Notes: generated by a model from the letters alone, not told the origin. A stretch of 64,000 nt of DNA from Photobacterium indicum (GCF_003026215.1 NZ_PYOC01000008.1:62001-126000); one strand, 5' to 3'. Positions 36,955 through 48,976 are shown, numbered from the stretch's first letter. Made by a program: numbers and translations.

Positions 36955-37854
36955 ATGAGTAGCAGGATGTCTCATCTCAATTATAACCATCTGTATTACT
37001 TCTGGATGGTATGCAAACAGGGCTCTGTTACCAAAGCGGCAGATGCCTTATTTCTAGCACCTCAAACGGTGACAGGGCAGATAAGAGCGTTAGAAGAACG
37101 CTTAAAAGGCAAACTAACCAAGCGTGTTGGCCGTAATATTGAACCGACAGAATTGGGGCAGCTTGTTTTTAAATATGCCGATAAAATGTTTGATTTGAGC
37201 TACGAAATGCTCGATATCGTTAACTACACTCAGCGAGAGAATCTATTACTCGAAGTTGGGGTTGCTGATGCTTTATCAAAACGGTTAGTCAGTAAAGTAT
37301 TGCTGGAAGGCGTACCTGATGATGAACGAATCCAATTACGTTGTTATGAATCCACCCATGAAATGCTCCTAGAACAGTTGTCACAGCATAAACTGGATAT
37401 GATCCTATCTGACTGCCCTGTAGATTCAGGAAAGAGCCCAGGGCTTTACAGTAAGAAATTAGGGGAGTCGAGTATGAGCTTCTTCTGTTCTGTTCCAGCT
37501 AAACCTGTCGATTTCCCTGCCTGTATTGAAGATTATAAACTTTTGGTTCCAGGTCGTCGAACTGCCATGGGGAGAAAATTACATCAATGGTTTGATCAGC
37601 AGGGCATAACTCCTAATATACTGGGTGAGTTTGATGATGCCGCATTAATGAAAGCCTTTGGTTCATATCACCGCTCAATGTTTGTCGCACCATCGATTTA
37701 TGCAGAAGAAATTGAAGAGTCGAATACCATTCGCGAATTGAAGCGAGTGAAAGACATAAAAGAAGAATATTACGTAATTTTTGCTGAACGAATGATTATG
37801 CATCCAGCAGTTAAAAAAATATGCGAAGCAGATTTTAGTAAATTGTTTAAATAA
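36955..37854 (+). CDS. nhaR: Transcriptional activator NhaR (LysR family)
   Basis: A 299-residue LysR-type regulator that activates nhaA in response to Na+. The N-terminal winged HTH ([21 protein letters not shown]) and long stretches such as [49 protein letters not shown] and [13 protein letters not shown] are very close to E. coli NhaR. Neither possible start, ATG 36955 or 36967, has a strong ribosome site, and the T-run of a terminator ends just upstream, so expression may be low or depend on read-through. E. coli also has nhaA followed by nhaR. Confidence 0.93.
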   Translation: MSSRMSHLNYNHLYYFWMVCKQGSVTKAADALFLAPQTVTGQIRALEERLKGKLTKRVGRNIEPTELGQLVFKYADKMFDLSYEMLDIVNYTQRENLLLEVGVADALSKRLVSKVLLEGVPDDERIQLRCYESTHEMLLEQLSQHKLDMILSDCPVDSGKSPGLYSKKLGESSMSFFCSVPAKPVDFPACIEDYKLLVPGRRTAMGRKLHQWFDQQGITPNILGEFDDAALMKAFGSYHRSMFVAPSIYAEEIEESNTIRELKRVKDIKEEYYVIFAERMIMHPAVKKICEADFSKLFK

Positions 37855-37951
37855 CGTTACGCAAAGTAATGTCTTTTATGGGTGTGAAACTAGTAAACCC
37901 TATAAAAGTTAAGTATATTAGCAATAACTTAAATTAATTGGCGGTTAGAGT

Positions 37952-38245
37952 ATGGATCTGCAACAGATGGAGCAAAATGCGCCCAAAGCTGTAGTGTTGC
38001 TGAAAGCCATGGCCAATGAGCGACGTTTATTTATTCTTTGTTATTTACTAGAAGAAGAAATGTCGGTAGGGATGATGAGTGAGAAACTTGGCTTGAGCCA
38101 GTCTGCATTATCTCAACATTTGGCATGGTTAAGGCGCGATGGGTTAGTTGATACACGTAAAGAAGCGCAAACGGTGTACTATCGTTTAAAAAGTGACGAA
38201 GTTAGAGCGATGATAAAGCTTTTACATGGTATGTATTGTGGCTAA
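37952..38245 (+). CDS. hlyU: HlyU-like ArsR-family transcriptional regulator
   Basis: A 97-residue winged-helix protein of the SmtB/ArsR fold, strongly similar as I recall to HlyU of Vibrio, which relieves H-NS silencing of haemolysin and toxin genes. The stretch KAVVLLKAMANERRL, the recognition helix SQSALSQHLAWLRRDGLV and TRKEAQTV match. No metal-binding ELCVCDL motif is present; two Cys, C30 and C96, correspond to the HlyU pair that responds to redox. The neighbours nhaR and rpsT flank it as in V. cholerae. Confidence 0.88.
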   Translation: MDLQQMEQNAPKAVVLLKAMANERRLFILCYLLEEEMSVGMMSEKLGLSQSALSQHLAWLRRDGLVDTRKEAQTVYYRLKSDEVRAMIKLLHGMYCG

Positions 38246-38301
38246 TCAGTAAGCAAACCCATGTTATTCATTATGTAAATTAATAATTATTTTTCAATAG
38301 A

Positions 38302-38333
38302 TAAAAAAAAACCGGCATAAGCCGGTTTTTTTT
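38302..38333. terminator. Bidirectional terminator between hlyU and rpsT
   Basis: Perfect 7-bp stem AACCGGC / GCCGGTT (38310-38316 / 38321-38327) with ATAA loop, eight or more A to the left and T to the right. Confidence 0.92.
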
Positions 38334-38356
38334 ATGCTAATTCGCAACTCTTTAAA

Positions 38357-38617
38357 TTAAAGAGCTTTGATTTTAGCAGTTAGACGTGCTTTTTGACGTG
38401 CAGCTTTGTTCTTGTGGATCAGGCCTTTAGTAGCCATGCGATCTAGAACAGGTTGCATTTCAGCGAATGCTTTAGTTGCATTCTCTTTTTCGCCAGCTTC
38501 AATAGCAGTAATAACTTTTTTGAAGAAAGTGCGCATCATAGAACGACGGCTAGCGTTATGCTGACGACGTTTTTCTGAAGTAATAGCACGTTTCTTAGCA
38601 GATTTGATATTCGCCAA
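38357..38617 (-). CDS. rpsT: 30S ribosomal protein S20
   Basis: An 86-residue, Lys/Arg/Ala-rich ribosomal protein beginning (M)[10 protein letters not shown], identical in layout to E. coli S20. The start is TTG 38617, with GGGAG about 9 nt upstream; E. coli rpsT also uses UUG, which is part of its translational autoregulation. The longer reading from 38650 is unlikely. It is divergent from murJ; in E. coli rpsT is divergent from ribF-ileS. Confidence 0.95.
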   Translation of the reverse strand: MANIKSAKKRAITSEKRRQHNASRRSMMRTFFKKVITAIEAGEKENATKAFAEMQPVLDRMATKGLIHKNKAARQKARLTAKIKAL

Positions 38618-38824
38618 GGGTGTAACTCCCAAATCTTGGTACGGTGACAATTTTAGGGCGAGGACTATGCCTGCTTAACCAAAACTTGTCAAATGATTTG
38701 TGTGAATATCCGCCAAGCCAATCTAGTTGGCACTTGCGGAATAACACGGTTAATATGGCGGCAGATTTTACCAGCATTTGGTCTGGAAGTAACCTTTCTG
38801 AGCCATCTTTATGAGGTTTTTTTT

Positions 38825-40384
38825 GTGAGTAAGCGTCTTTTACGCTCTGGACTGATAGTTAGCGCCATGACTTTGATCTCCCGAGTGCTCGGTTTAGTGC
38901 GAGATGTTGTCGTGGCAAACCTTATGGGAGCAGGGGCTGCGGCCGATGTATTCTTCTTTGCCAACAAGATTCCTAACTTTTTACGTCGCCTTTTTGCCGA
39001 AGGTGCTTTTTCTCAAGCTTTTGTTCCGGTATTGACTGAATATCACTCATCTGGTGATCTTGACAAGACTCGGCAGCTGATTGCTAAAGCGTCAGGCACA
39101 CTTGGCGTTATCGTTACCCTTGTCACTTTAGTGGGTGTTTTATGTTCAGGGGCCGTAACGGCCATGTTTGGCGCTGGATGGTTCATTGATTGGTTGAATG
39201 GCGGACCTGATGCTGGAAAGTTTGAATTAGCCAGCCTGTTACTGAAGATCACTTTTCCTTATTTGTGGTTTATTACTTTTGTTGCGTTATCTGGGGCAAT
39301 TCTTAATACCATTGGAAAATTTGCTGTTTCTTCTTTTACGCCTGTATTTTTGAATATCGCTATCATTGGCTGTGCTTGGTTGATCTCTCCGAATTTAGAG
39401 CAACCAGAAATTGGTTTAGCCATCGGTGTGTTCCTGGGTGGTTTTATACAGTTTGTTTTTCAGTTGCCCTTTTTGGCAAAAGCGGGATTGTTAGTAAGAC
39501 CACAATGGGGCTGGAATGATCCGGGCGTAACAAAAATCCGAAAATTGATGTTGCCAGCTATTTTTGGAGTGTCTGTTAGTCAGATAAACTTACTGCTTGA
39601 TACATTTATTGCCAGTTTCCTTATGACAGGATCCATTAGCTGGCTGTATTACTCTGACCGTTTATTAGAATTTCCATTAGGATTATTTGGTATTGCCATT
39701 GCCACGGTTATTCTTCCGGCGTTATCAAGAAAACATGCAGACCAACAAGGCAAGCAGTTTGCGGAAACCATGGATTGGGGAGTACGCATGGTATTGCTTC
39801 TGGGCATTCCTGCCATGCTGGGGATGCTAGTGCTTGCAAAACCGATGTTGATGGTATTGTTTATGCGTGGTGAGTTCTCGCTGTATGATGTTAATCAAGC
39901 TGCGATGTCTTTGTGGGCTTTATCTGCTGGCCTACTGAATTTTATGTTGATTAAAATTTTCGCCCCTGGTTATTACGCCCGCCAAGATACGAAAACACCT
40001 GTACGTTATGGCATTATTGCTATGGTATCGAATATGTTTTTCAATGCTATTTTTGCATATTTCTTTAGCTATGTTGGCTTGGCGATGGCAACCGCTTTAT
40101 CTGCTTTGATTAACGCAGGGCTGCTATATCGAGGCTTACACATTGCCAATGTTTACCGCATCACGAAAAAGACCTTATTCTTCGTGTTAAGACTTGTGAT
40201 TGCTGGCGCAGCTATGGTCGCTTCTCTATTGTGGTTAATGCCGAATATCGATTTATGGAGCGAATGGTCAACACTTAATCGTGCTACATGGTTAGGGGGG
40301 TTGATTGCAGTTGGTGCATTTGTGTATCTTATTTCTGTGATGATTTTAGGCATTCGACCTCATCATCTTCGTACTGATAGCTGA
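38825..40384 (+). CDS. murJ: Lipid II flippase MurJ
   Basis: A 519-residue inner-membrane protein of the MOP/MviN family that flips lipid II to the periplasmic side for peptidoglycan synthesis. About fourteen hydrophobic helices are visible; the segments SGLIVSAMTLISRVLGLVRD, FFFANKIPNFLRRLFAEGAF and YYSDRLLEFPLGLFGIA contain the conserved Arg residues. I start at GTG 38825, with GAGG 8 nt upstream; a reading from 38693 adds 44 residues that overlap the rpsT promoter area. It lies upstream of ribF as in V. cholerae. Confidence 0.93.
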   Translation: MSKRLLRSGLIVSAMTLISRVLGLVRDVVVANLMGAGAAADVFFFANKIPNFLRRLFAEGAFSQAFVPVLTEYHSSGDLDKTRQLIAKASGTLGVIVTLVTLVGVLCSGAVTAMFGAGWFIDWLNGGPDAGKFELASLLLKITFPYLWFITFVALSGAILNTIGKFAVSSFTPVFLNIAIIGCAWLISPNLEQPEIGLAIGVFLGGFIQFVFQLPFLAKAGLLVRPQWGWNDPGVTKIRKLMLPAIFGVSVSQINLLLDTFIASFLMTGSISWLYYSDRLLEFPLGLFGIAIATVILPALSRKHADQQGKQFAETMDWGVRMVLLLGIPAMLGMLVLAKPMLMVLFMRGEFSLYDVNQAAMSLWALSAGLLNFMLIKIFAPGYYARQDTKTPVRYGIIAMVSNMFFNAIFAYFFSYVGLAMATALSALINAGLLYRGLHIANVYRITKKTLFFVLRLVIAGAAMVASLLWLMPNIDLWSEWSTLNRATWLGGLIAVGAFVYLISVMILGIRPHHLRTDS

Positions 40385-40447
40385 TAGACTGCCTTTAGTA
40401 GTATATAATCCGTCAGTTTTTCACATTGCGAATAATAAAAGCGACGC

Positions 40448-41419
40448 ATGGAATTAATTCGAGGCATACATAACATTAAACCAAGGCATCACGATTGCGT
40501 GTTGACGATTGGTAATTTTGATGGTGTTCATTTAGGGCATCAGGCGGTATTACGCCAAGTGATTACAAAAGCGCAATCATTAGGCTTACCGGCAACGGTG
40601 ATGACTTTTGAGCCCCAGCCGCTTGAATTATTTGCGGCAGATAATGCCCCAGCTCGTTTAACTCGCTTTCGTGATAAGTACACACAACTGAAAAAAACGG
40701 GCGTCGAACGTTTGCTCTGCGTCAACTTTAATGCTCAGTTTGCCAATATGTCGGCAGAAGATTTTGTTCGTCGCTTGTTGGTAGAGCAATTGGGTGTTAA
40801 ATTTCTGGTAGTGGGTGATGACTTTCGTTTTGGTAAAGGTCGACGCGGAAATTTTGAAATGCTTGAAGCTGCCGGACAAGAGTTCGGTTTTGTCGTTGTA
40901 AGTACTCAAAGTTTTTGTATGTTAGAACAGCGCGTCAGTAGTACCGCTATTCGCCATGCGTTAGTGAATGATCAATTACCGTTGGCGGCCTCAATGTTAG
41001 GCCGTTCATATAGTATCAGTGGGCGAGTATCCCATGGCCGAAAACTTGGTCGAACAATTGGTTTTCCAACAGCGAATGTCCCTTTAAAACGCCGAGTATC
41101 ACCCGTGTCTGGTGTGTATGCGGTTGAGGTGTTCGGTGTTGATGGCGCACCTTTACTGGGTGTTGCCAATGTTGGTCATCGACCAACAGTCAATGGTGTA
41201 CGTCAGCAATTAGAAGTTCACCTCTTTGATTTTCAATCGGATTTATACGGTTGTCAGATAGAGGTAGTGCTACACCATAAGTTACGTAATGAAATAAAAT
41301 TCGAATCATTCGATGCGCTAAAAGCACAAATCGAGCGTGATGCTCAAACGGCACGGGTGTGGCTGTCTGAGCGTAATAATGTCCAACTTCGCCCAAGTAA
41401 CGGAATCGAGAATCAATGA
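40448..41419 (+). CDS. ribF: Bifunctional riboflavin kinase/FAD synthetase
   Basis: A 323-residue two-domain enzyme that makes FMN and then FAD. The N-terminal nucleotidyltransferase domain shows [13 protein letters not shown] and the ISSTAIR-like segment ([10 protein letters not shown]); the C-terminal riboflavin kinase domain shows [11 protein letters not shown] and VYAVEV...[11 protein letters not shown]. It overlaps the ileS start by 4 bp (ATGA), so translation is coupled. The block ribF-ileS-lspA-fkpB-ispH is the same as in E. coli. Confidence 0.95.
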   Translation: MELIRGIHNIKPRHHDCVLTIGNFDGVHLGHQAVLRQVITKAQSLGLPATVMTFEPQPLELFAADNAPARLTRFRDKYTQLKKTGVERLLCVNFNAQFANMSAEDFVRRLLVEQLGVKFLVVGDDFRFGKGRRGNFEMLEAAGQEFGFVVVSTQSFCMLEQRVSSTAIRHALVNDQLPLAASMLGRSYSISGRVSHGRKLGRTIGFPTANVPLKRRVSPVSGVYAVEVFGVDGAPLLGVANVGHRPTVNGVRQQLEVHLFDFQSDLYGCQIEVVLHHKLRNEIKFESFDALKAQIERDAQTARVWLSERNNVQLRPSNGIENQ

Positions 41420-44280
41420 GTGACTATAAAGATACCCTGAACTTACCTGAAACAGGGTTTCCGATGCGAGGCAACCTGGCACAACGTGAGCCAGTAATGC
41501 TAAAACGTTGGGATGATGAAGATCTTTACGGTGAAATCCGTAAAGCTAAGAAGGGAAAAAAATCCTTCATATTGCACGATGGCCCTCCTTACGCCAACGG
41601 TGATATTCACATTGGTCACGCGCTAAATAAAATTCTTAAAGACATTATTATTAAGTCAAAGACACTTTCTGGCTTTGATGCCCCTTACATTCCCGGTTGG
41701 GATTGCCACGGTCTACCTATCGAATTGATGGTAGAAAAAAAGTGGGGCAAGCCAGGACGTAAACTAACAGCAGCTGAATTCCGCCAAAAATGCCGTGAAT
41801 ACGCAGCGGGTCAAGTTGAAGGTCAAAAAGAAAGTTTCATTCGCCTAGGTGTACTAGGTCAGTGGGATAAGCCTTACCGCACAATGGACTTTGCAACAGA
41901 AGCGAACATTATTCGTTCTTTGGGCAAAGTTGCAGAAAACGATCACCTATTGAAAGGTTTTAAGCCTGTTCACTGGTGTACTGATTGTGGTTCTGCATTG
42001 GCTGAAGCTGAAGTTGAATACCAAGATAAAGTATCACCTTCTATCGACGTTAAATTTAAAGCCGTTGATGAAGCGGGTGTTGTCGCTAAATTTAACTGTG
42101 CAGAAGGTCACGAAGGTCAAGGTGATGTGTCTGTCGTTATCTGGACAACCACACCTTGGACAATGCCAGCTAACCGTGCTGTTGCTGTTCGTGATGATCT
42201 TGAATATGTAATGGTTCAAGTTGAAGCTGATGCTGCAAATGATAAAGCGGCATACCGTTTAATCGTTGCTGCTGAGCTAGCAAAAGATGTAATGGATCGT
42301 GCGGGTATCGAACATTTCCATAATCTTGGCTTCTGTAAAGGTGCAGATTTGGAGCTAATGCGCTTCAATCACCCATTCTACAGCTTTGATGTGCCAATCG
42401 TTCTTGGTGATCACGTTACGACTGAATCAGGTACTGGTTGTGTACACACAGCCCCTGGTCATGGTCAAGAAGACTTCGTTGTTGGTCAAAAGTACGGCCT
42501 TGAAATCGCGAACCCAGTGGGAAGTAACGGCGTTTACTTACCTGATACAGAGCTGTTTGCTGGTCAACACGTATTTAAAGCTAACGATGTTGTTGTTGAA
42601 ACATTAAAAGAGCACGGTGCGTTATTACACCATCATGCTTATGAGCACAGCTACCCACATTGCTGGCGCCACAAAACACCTATTATCTTCCGTGCGACGC
42701 CGCAGTGGTTCATTTCAATGGACAAAGCAGGCCTTCGCACTAAAGCATTAGGTGAAATCAAGAGCGTTCAGTGGTTACCTGAGTGGGGTCAAAGCCGTAT
42801 CGAAGGTATGGTTGAAGGTCGCCCTGAATGGTGTATCTCTCGTCAACGTACTTGGGGTGTACCTATTGCCCTGTTCGTTCATAAAGAAACACAAGAGCTT
42901 CACCCTGATACGCGCGCACTGATTGAAAAAGTAGCACAGCTTGTCGAGCAGAAAGGTATTCAAGCATGGTGGGATCTCGATCCTGCAGAGTTAATGGGCG
43001 AAGCTGATGCGGCTAATTACGAGAAAGTACTCGATACACTAGACGTATGGTTCGATTCTGGTGTTACGCACTTCTCTGTTGTAGATAGCCGTGAAGAATA
43101 TAACGGCAACTCTGCTGATCTATACCTAGAAGGTTCAGATCAACACCGTGGTTGGTTCCAATCTTCATTGATTTCATCGGTAGCAATGAAAGGTAAAGCA
43201 CCTTACAACCAAGTATTGACACACGGTTTCGTGGTTGATGGCCAAGGTCGTAAGATGTCTAAATCTGTTGGTAACGTTGTTGCACCAAAAGATGTAACGA
43301 ATAAGCTGGGTGCTGATATCTTGCGCCTATGGGTTGCGTCAACGGATTACACTGGTGAAGTTGCGGTTTCTGATGAAATCTTAAAGCGTTCTGCTGATGC
43401 GTACCGTCGTATTCGTAACACTGCTCGTTTCTTCTTAGCTAACCTAAATGGCTTCAATCCAGAAACAGATTTAGTTGCACCAGAAGATATGGTGGCATTG
43501 GATCGTTGGGCTGTTGGTCGTGCAATGGAAGCACAAGAAGAAATCATTAAAGCGTATGACGAATACAACCTACACGGTGTAACGCAGCGTTTGATGCAAT
43601 TCTGTTCTGTTGAGATGGGTTCTTTCTACTTAGATGTAATCAAAGACCGTCAGTACACTGCGAAGCAAGGTGGCCACGCACAACGTAGCTGTCAAACTGC
43701 GCTTTACTACATTGTTGAAGCATTGGTTCGCTGGATGGCACCGATTATGTCGTTCACTGCTGATGAAATCTGGAACGAAATGCCAGCTTCTCAAGGTAAT
43801 GATGAGCAGCGTGATAAGTTCGTCTTTACTGGCGAATGGTTCGAAGGTTTATTTGGTCTTGCAGACGACGAAGTACTGAATGATGAATTCTGGGCTGAAA
43901 TTCAACAAGTTCGTGGTGCGGTAAACAAACTGCTTGAACTTGCGCGTAAAGACAAAGTGATTGGTGGTTCTTTGCAAGCAGAAATTACTTTGCATGCAAA
44001 TGAAGCATTAGCAGCAAAACTGAATACGCTTGAAGATGAACTACGTTTTGTATTGTTAACTTCGAAAGCGGCTGTTGCTATCGCAGACAGCATGCCTGCA
44101 GGTGCGCAAGAGACTGACGTTGAAGGTCTATTCGTGACCGTTAACGCATCTGAAGCGGCGAAGTGTGATCGTTGTTGGCACCATGTTGCTGATGTTGGCA
44201 CTATCGAAGGTCACGAAGAGGTATGTGGTCGTTGTGTGACTAACATTAGCGGTGAAGGCGAAGAGCGTAAGTTTGCCTAA
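41416..44280 (+). CDS. ileS: Isoleucine--tRNA ligase
   Basis: A 954-residue class Ia synthetase that charges tRNA-Ile. The HIGH motif ([11 protein letters not shown], about residues 65-68), the editing domain ([25 protein letters not shown]), the KMSKS motif ([10 protein letters not shown], about residue 615) and the C-terminal zinc site (CDRCWHHV ... CGRCVTN) are all complete. Length is close to E. coli (938). Overlaps ribF by 4 bp and lspA by 1 bp (TAATG). Confidence 0.97.
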   Translation: MSDYKDTLNLPETGFPMRGNLAQREPVMLKRWDDEDLYGEIRKAKKGKKSFILHDGPPYANGDIHIGHALNKILKDIIIKSKTLSGFDAPYIPGWDCHGLPIELMVEKKWGKPGRKLTAAEFRQKCREYAAGQVEGQKESFIRLGVLGQWDKPYRTMDFATEANIIRSLGKVAENDHLLKGFKPVHWCTDCGSALAEAEVEYQDKVSPSIDVKFKAVDEAGVVAKFNCAEGHEGQGDVSVVIWTTTPWTMPANRAVAVRDDLEYVMVQVEADAANDKAAYRLIVAAELAKDVMDRAGIEHFHNLGFCKGADLELMRFNHPFYSFDVPIVLGDHVTTESGTGCVHTAPGHGQEDFVVGQKYGLEIANPVGSNGVYLPDTELFAGQHVFKANDVVVETLKEHGALLHHHAYEHSYPHCWRHKTPIIFRATPQWFISMDKAGLRTKALGEIKSVQWLPEWGQSRIEGMVEGRPEWCISRQRTWGVPIALFVHKETQELHPDTRALIEKVAQLVEQKGIQAWWDLDPAELMGEADAANYEKVLDTLDVWFDSGVTHFSVVDSREEYNGNSADLYLEGSDQHRGWFQSSLISSVAMKGKAPYNQVLTHGFVVDGQGRKMSKSVGNVVAPKDVTNKLGADILRLWVASTDYTGEVAVSDEILKRSADAYRRIRNTARFFLANLNGFNPETDLVAPEDMVALDRWAVGRAMEAQEEIIKAYDEYNLHGVTQRLMQFCSVEMGSFYLDVIKDRQYTAKQGGHAQRSCQTALYYIVEALVRWMAPIMSFTADEIWNEMPASQGNDEQRDKFVFTGEWFEGLFGLADDEVLNDEFWAEIQQVRGAVNKLLELARKDKVIGGSLQAEITLHANEALAAKLNTLEDELRFVLLTSKAAVAIADSMPAGAQETDVEGLFVTVNASEAAKCDRCWHHVADVGTIEGHEEVCGRCVTNISGEGEERKFA

Positions 44281-44804
44281 TGACACAGCAATCGTCTAAG
44301 CAAGGGCTAACGCTTAAACAATCTGGAATTCGCTGGCTATTGCTAGCGGTTCTGGTGTTCATCATTGATATTGGCAGTAAATTCTTGGTTATGAATACCA
44401 TGGATTACGGTTGGCCCAACCGTATTGAAATTCTGCCATTTTTTAATTTGCTTTATGTACATAACTACGGTGCTGCATTTAGTTTTTTAAATGATGCTGG
44501 TGGTTGGCAGCGTTGGCTATTTGCTGCGATTGCATTAGGTGTGTCTGGTTTGCTCGCTTTTTGGATGCGTCGTACGCCACTCCAAAATAGATTGGCAAAT
44601 GGTGCTTATGCATTGATCATTGGTGGTGCTCTCGGTAATTTGTTTGACCGTTTGTATCATGGTTTTGTGGTTGATTTTCTTGATTTTTATGCAGGAACGT
44701 ATCATTGGCCGGCATTCAATATTGCAGATACCGCTATTTGTATCGGTGCTGCACTAATCATTATTGAAGGCTTTATGGCTGATAAGAAAGAAACGGCCAG
44801 TTAA
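44280..44804 (+). CDS. lspA: Lipoprotein signal peptidase (SPase II)
   Basis: A 174-residue inner-membrane aspartic protease that removes signal peptides from diacylated prolipoproteins. Four hydrophobic helices, the motif NYGAAFSFL and the two catalytic Asp in [15 protein letters not shown] and FNIADTAI are present. The ATG shares its A with the ileS stop codon, so it is translationally coupled. It completes the lipoprotein pathway begun by Lgt (31879). A hairpin follows at 44836. Confidence 0.95.
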   Translation: MTQQSSKQGLTLKQSGIRWLLLAVLVFIIDIGSKFLVMNTMDYGWPNRIEILPFFNLLYVHNYGAAFSFLNDAGGWQRWLFAAIALGVSGLLAFWMRRTPLQNRLANGAYALIIGGALGNLFDRLYHGFVVDFLDFYAGTYHWPAFNIADTAICIGAALIIIEGFMADKKETAS

Positions 44805-44833
44805 CCACTGAAAATCAGAGTTATGTAATAACC

Positions 44834-44873
44834 TTAAGCGCTGTCCGTTGATACGGACGGCGCTTTGTTGTAA
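44834..44873 (+). terminator. Terminator-like hairpin after lspA
   Basis: 13-bp stem with one G-U pair (44836-44848 / 44853-44865), TGAT loop, followed by a broken T-run (TTTGTTGT). Probably a partial terminator before fkpB. Confidence 0.65.
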
Positions 44874-44976
44874 AAAGGGGCGAGCATTTAGAGCATCGTA
44901 CCCAAAAAGACAAAAACAAAATACGCATGTTTCTTGAATGCTCTATAAATTTACCTCTTTCTACTAGGATGTTTAC

Positions 44977-45411
44977 ATGTCGGTAATAATGGAAAAAAGT
45001 GAGGTGCTAATGCACTTCGCCATTAAATTAGAAGATGGTTCTGTAGCTGACTCAACGCAAGCGATGGGCAAGCCCGCCAAGTTTCGTATGGGTGATGGTA
45101 GCCTGACAGAAAATTTTGAAAAATGTTTACTGGGTCTATCTACTGGTGAGAAAAGTCAGTTTGAGCTAGAACCTGCAGATGCATTTGGCTTATCTAACCC
45201 TGATAATATTCATCATGTAGACTTAAGTAAGTTCAGTGCAGATACACCTGCAGAAGTTGGGACGATTATCGGTTTTGCCGGTCCCGACGGACATGATATA
45301 CCCGGAATTATAACCAGTGTCGTTGGTGATTCAGTTACCGTCGACTTTAATCACCCTCTTGCTGGGCAGCGTGTTACTTTTGAAGTAGAAGTTGTCGAAA
45401 TCCAAGATTAA
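44977..45411 (+). CDS. fkpB: FKBP-type peptidyl-prolyl cis-trans isomerase FkpB (SlpA)
   Basis: A 144-residue cytoplasmic PPIase of the SlyD/SlpA class. The FKBP fragment (LMHFAIKLEDGSVADST...) carries an insert-in-flap domain (residues about 70-120), and FNHPLAGQRVTFEVEVVEI is the typical final strand. Unlike SlyD it has no His/Cys-rich metal tail. It lies 12 bp upstream of ispH as in E. coli, so the two are co-transcribed. Confidence 0.92.
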   Translation: MSVIMEKSEVLMHFAIKLEDGSVADSTQAMGKPAKFRMGDGSLTENFEKCLLGLSTGEKSQFELEPADAFGLSNPDNIHHVDLSKFSADTPAEVGTIIGFAGPDGHDIPGIITSVVGDSVTVDFNHPLAGQRVTFEVEVVEIQD

Positions 45412-45423
45412 GAGCTGTTTGAA

Positions 45424-46365
45424 ATGAAAATCTTATTAGCAAACCCACGCGGTTTTTGTGCCGGTGTCGACCGTGCGATTAGCATTGTAGAACGTGCGTT
45501 AGAAATGTATCAACCGCCGATTTACGTACGCCATGAAGTTGTTCACAATCGTTTCGTTGTTGAAGGACTAAAACAGCGTGGTGCTATTTTTGTCGAAGAA
45601 CTCAGCGAAGTACCTGATGACAATATTGTGATTTTCTCAGCTCATGGTGTTTCTCAAGCGGTAAGAAATGAAGCGAAAGAGCGTCAATTAACGGTTTTTG
45701 ATGCAACTTGCCCATTGGTAACGAAAGTTCATATGGAAGTCGCACGTGCAAGTCGCCGCGGTATGGAAGTGGTACTTATTGGTCACGCTGGTCACCCAGA
45801 AGTGGAAGGCACAATGGGGCAGTATGCGAGCGAAGCGGGTGGCATGTACTTGGTCGAAAAGCCTGACGATGTTGAAAAGCTTCAAGTGAAAGATCCAAGT
45901 AACCTGCATTACGTAAGCCAAACTACGCTGTCAGTTGATGAAACGGCAGGTGTGATCGATAAATTACGTCTGGTTTTCCCTGAGATTCAAGGTCCACGTA
46001 AAGATGACATTTGTTATGCCACTCAAAATCGCCAAGATGCAGTGCGTGAAATGGCTGAAAGTGTTGATGTTATGATAGTGGTGGGTTCAAAGAACTCATC
46101 AAACTCTAACCGTTTACGTGAATTATCAGAAAAACTCGGTACGCCGGGCTTTTTAACTGATTGCCCTGAAGATGTTCAACCAGTTTGGTTTGAAGGTAAA
46201 ACCAAAGTCGGTGTGACGGCAGGGGCATCAGCACCAGAAGATCTTGTTAATCAGATTATTGTTCGTATTCAGGCACTGATTGGTGGTGATGTTGAAGAGC
46301 TGAGTGGACGAGAAGAAAATATGTTCTTTGAAGTACCGCGAGAGCTGCAAGTAAAGAATATCTAA
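45424..46365 (+). CDS. ispH: 4-hydroxy-3-methylbut-2-enyl diphosphate reductase
   Basis: A 313-residue iron-sulfur enzyme for the last step of the MEP isoprenoid pathway. The three cluster-ligating Cys lie in [12 protein letters not shown] (C13), [11 protein letters not shown] (about C97) and [11 protein letters not shown] (about C198); the catalytic His in SAHGVSQAV and HAGHPEVEG and the [11 protein letters not shown] segment are intact. It ends the ribF-ispH block and is followed by a terminator. Confidence 0.96.
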   Translation: MKILLANPRGFCAGVDRAISIVERALEMYQPPIYVRHEVVHNRFVVEGLKQRGAIFVEELSEVPDDNIVIFSAHGVSQAVRNEAKERQLTVFDATCPLVTKVHMEVARASRRGMEVVLIGHAGHPEVEGTMGQYASEAGGMYLVEKPDDVEKLQVKDPSNLHYVSQTTLSVDETAGVIDKLRLVFPEIQGPRKDDICYATQNRQDAVREMAESVDVMIVVGSKNSSNSNRLRELSEKLGTPGFLTDCPEDVQPVWFEGKTKVGVTAGASAPEDLVNQIIVRIQALIGGDVEELSGREENMFFEVPRELQVKNI

Positions 46366-46380
46366 ATTTTCTTACACTAA

Positions 46381-47298
<918 letters not shown>

Positions 47299-47344
47299 GC
47301 GTTAGCCTGAAACTTGCATTATTCCCTAAAGGCATTTCGTGAAT

Positions 47345-47377
47345 GTTTATGCATCATGTTTATTTTGGTGCATAAAC
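47345..47377 (+). terminator. Hairpin downstream of dapB
   Basis: 12-bp stem with one T-G pair (47345-47356 / 47366-47377), 9-nt loop. Only a short T-run (GATTTTTA) follows, so it may be a weak terminator or an mRNA 3'-end protector. Confidence 0.5.
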
Positions 47378-47438
47378 AGTGATTTTTATACCCACTTCCC
47401 TCTCGCCTCATTTTGTTATTAACAATTGCTTACTTTTG

Positions 47439-47472
47439 TGTGAATAGTTTCGCTTTATGGGCGTAATTCACA
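47439..47472. promoter_or_regulatory. Inverted repeat upstream of carA
   Basis: TGTGAAT (47439-47445) and ATTCACA (47466-47472) form a perfect inverted repeat separated by 20 bp. The arms include TGAAT/ATTCA, which resemble ARG-box half-sites, but the spacing is not that of a single ARG box. A degenerate PurR-like sequence (GCGCAAACGATAAAG) lies at about 47556-47570. The rest of the 520-bp spacer shows nothing else I can name apart from the promoter. Confidence 0.3.
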
Positions 47473-47685
47473 TAAACCCTCCGTTAGTAAGGCTAAACTC
47501 GTAATAGCTGATCGTTTGCTTCGCATGTTAATTGTTTTATGATTTATCTTTGGTTGCGCAAACGATAAAGTGTGACTTGCTCATAAAATAAGCCCTGAAT
47601 TTCATCGTAAATCTTACGGTTTCTATCGTTTGGCTGCGTTTTCTCTCTAAAGTCGATATATTTTACACTTATTTTGGATTGATTC

Positions 47686-47714
47686 TTGACAGTTTGAGCA
47701 GTGATCCATAGAAT
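47686..47714 (+). promoter_or_regulatory. Strong sigma-70 promoter of carAB
   Basis: TTGACA (47686-47691), exactly 17 bp, then TAGAAT (47709-47714). The start of transcription would be near 47721, giving a leader of about 100 nt before the carA start codon. Confidence 0.8.
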
Positions 47715-47821
47715 GCGCGGAATTTGTCAAAATTCAGTTTGACTTGGGTTTCGACTTTGTATGGAATGGGTAGTTGCAAGTTTATCTGTTTTAATTGCAT
47801 TTTTATTTTTTGGAGGTTGTC

Positions 47822-48976
47822 TTGAGCAAATCTGCGCTGTTAGTCCTTGAAGATGGGACTGTGTTCCGTGGTATATCCATTGGGGCAGATGGTTCGGCCA
47901 TTGGTGAAGTTGTTTTTAACACCTCGATGACGGGGTATCAGGAAATTCTCACTGACCCTTCTTATTCCCAACAGATTGTAACGCTTACCTATCCCCATAT
48001 TGGCAACACCGGAACCAATTCCGAAGACGAAGAATCTACTTCAATCCATGCGCAAGGCTTGGTAATTCGTGATCTACCTCTCCTCGCTTCAAACTTCCGT
48101 AATGAACTTTCCCTTTCTGATTACCTTAAATCACAAAACATTGTCGGTATTGCCGAGATTGATACGCGAAAGCTAACGCGTATTCTTCGTGAGAAAGGCG
48201 CTCAGAATGGCTGCATTATGGCGGGTGATAACCTTGATGAAGCATTGGCATTAGAAAAAGCAAAAGAATTCCCGGGCTTGAAAGGGATGGATCTTGCGAA
48301 AGTGGTAACAACGGCTGAAACATACCAGTGGAAGCAAGGTTCATGGACATTGCTTGATGGTTTGCCTGAGGCAAAAGATGACAGTGAACTGCCATACCAT
48401 GTTGTTGCTTATGATTTCGGTGCTAAGCGTAATATCTTACGAATGTTAGTTGACCGTGGTTGTCGCTTAACGGTTGTGCCTGCTCAAACGTCGGCAGAAG
48501 ACGTTCTTGCGATGAACCCAGACGGCGTATTCTTGTCGAATGGCCCTGGTGACCCTGAACCATGTATGTATGCGATTGAAGCGACGAAAACATTCCTTGA
48601 TAAAGGTTTGCCGATTTTTGGTATCTGCCTTGGTCACCAAATCCTTGCTCTGGCAAGTGGTGCGAAGACAGTAAAGATGAAGTTTGGTCACCACGGTGCT
48701 AACCACCCGGTAAAAGATATCGACCGTGATGTGGTAATGATCACTAGCCAGAACCACGGTTTTGCTGCTGACGAAGCAACATTGCCAGATACGCTACGTG
48801 CAACGCACAAATCACTGTTCGATGGTTCTCTTCAAGGTATCCACCGTACAGATAAGCCAGCATTCAGCTTCCAGGGACACCCTGAAGCGAGCCCTGGCCC
48901 AACAGATGCAGCACCATTGTTTGACCACTTTATCGAGTTAATTAAGCTTTCTGTTAATGAAGCACGCAGCGCCTAA
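47822..48976 (+). CDS. carA: Carbamoyl-phosphate synthase small subunit
   Basis: A 384-residue glutamine amidotransferase subunit that supplies ammonia to CarB for arginine and pyrimidine synthesis. The N-terminal domain ([31 protein letters not shown]) is followed by the class I amidotransferase domain with the nucleophile Cys in [12 protein letters not shown] and the His-Glu pair in [10 protein letters not shown]. The start is TTG 47822, preceded by GGAGG at 6 nt; E. coli carA also starts with TTG. carB follows after 16 bp. Confidence 0.96.
   Translation: MSKSALLVLEDGTVFRGISIGADGSAIGEVVFNTSMTGYQEILTDPSYSQQIVTLTYPHIGNTGTNSEDEESTSIHAQGLVIRDLPLLASNFRNELSLSDYLKSQNIVGIAEIDTRKLTRILREKGAQNGCIMAGDNLDEALALEKAKEFPGLKGMDLAKVVTTAETYQWKQGSWTLLDGLPEAKDDSELPYHVVAYDFGAKRNILRMLVDRGCRLTVVPAQTSAEDVLAMNPDGVFLSNGPGDPEPCMYAIEATKTFLDKGLPIFGICLGHQILALASGAKTVKMKFGHHGANHPVKDIDRDVVMITSQNHGFAADEATLPDTLRATHKSLFDGSLQGIHRTDKPAFSFQGHPEASPGPTDAAPLFDHFIELIKLSVNEARSA

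Noticed and set aside
38825..40384. Longer MurJ starting at 38693
   Set aside because: The extra 44 residues cover the rpsT upstream region and lack a ribosome site; GTG 38825 fits the family length.
48423..48757. Minus-strand ORFs inside carA, and similar antisense ORFs in ileS, carB, lysS and ftsH
   Set aside because: These are codon-bias shadows of strongly conserved genes; their products have no recognisable features.
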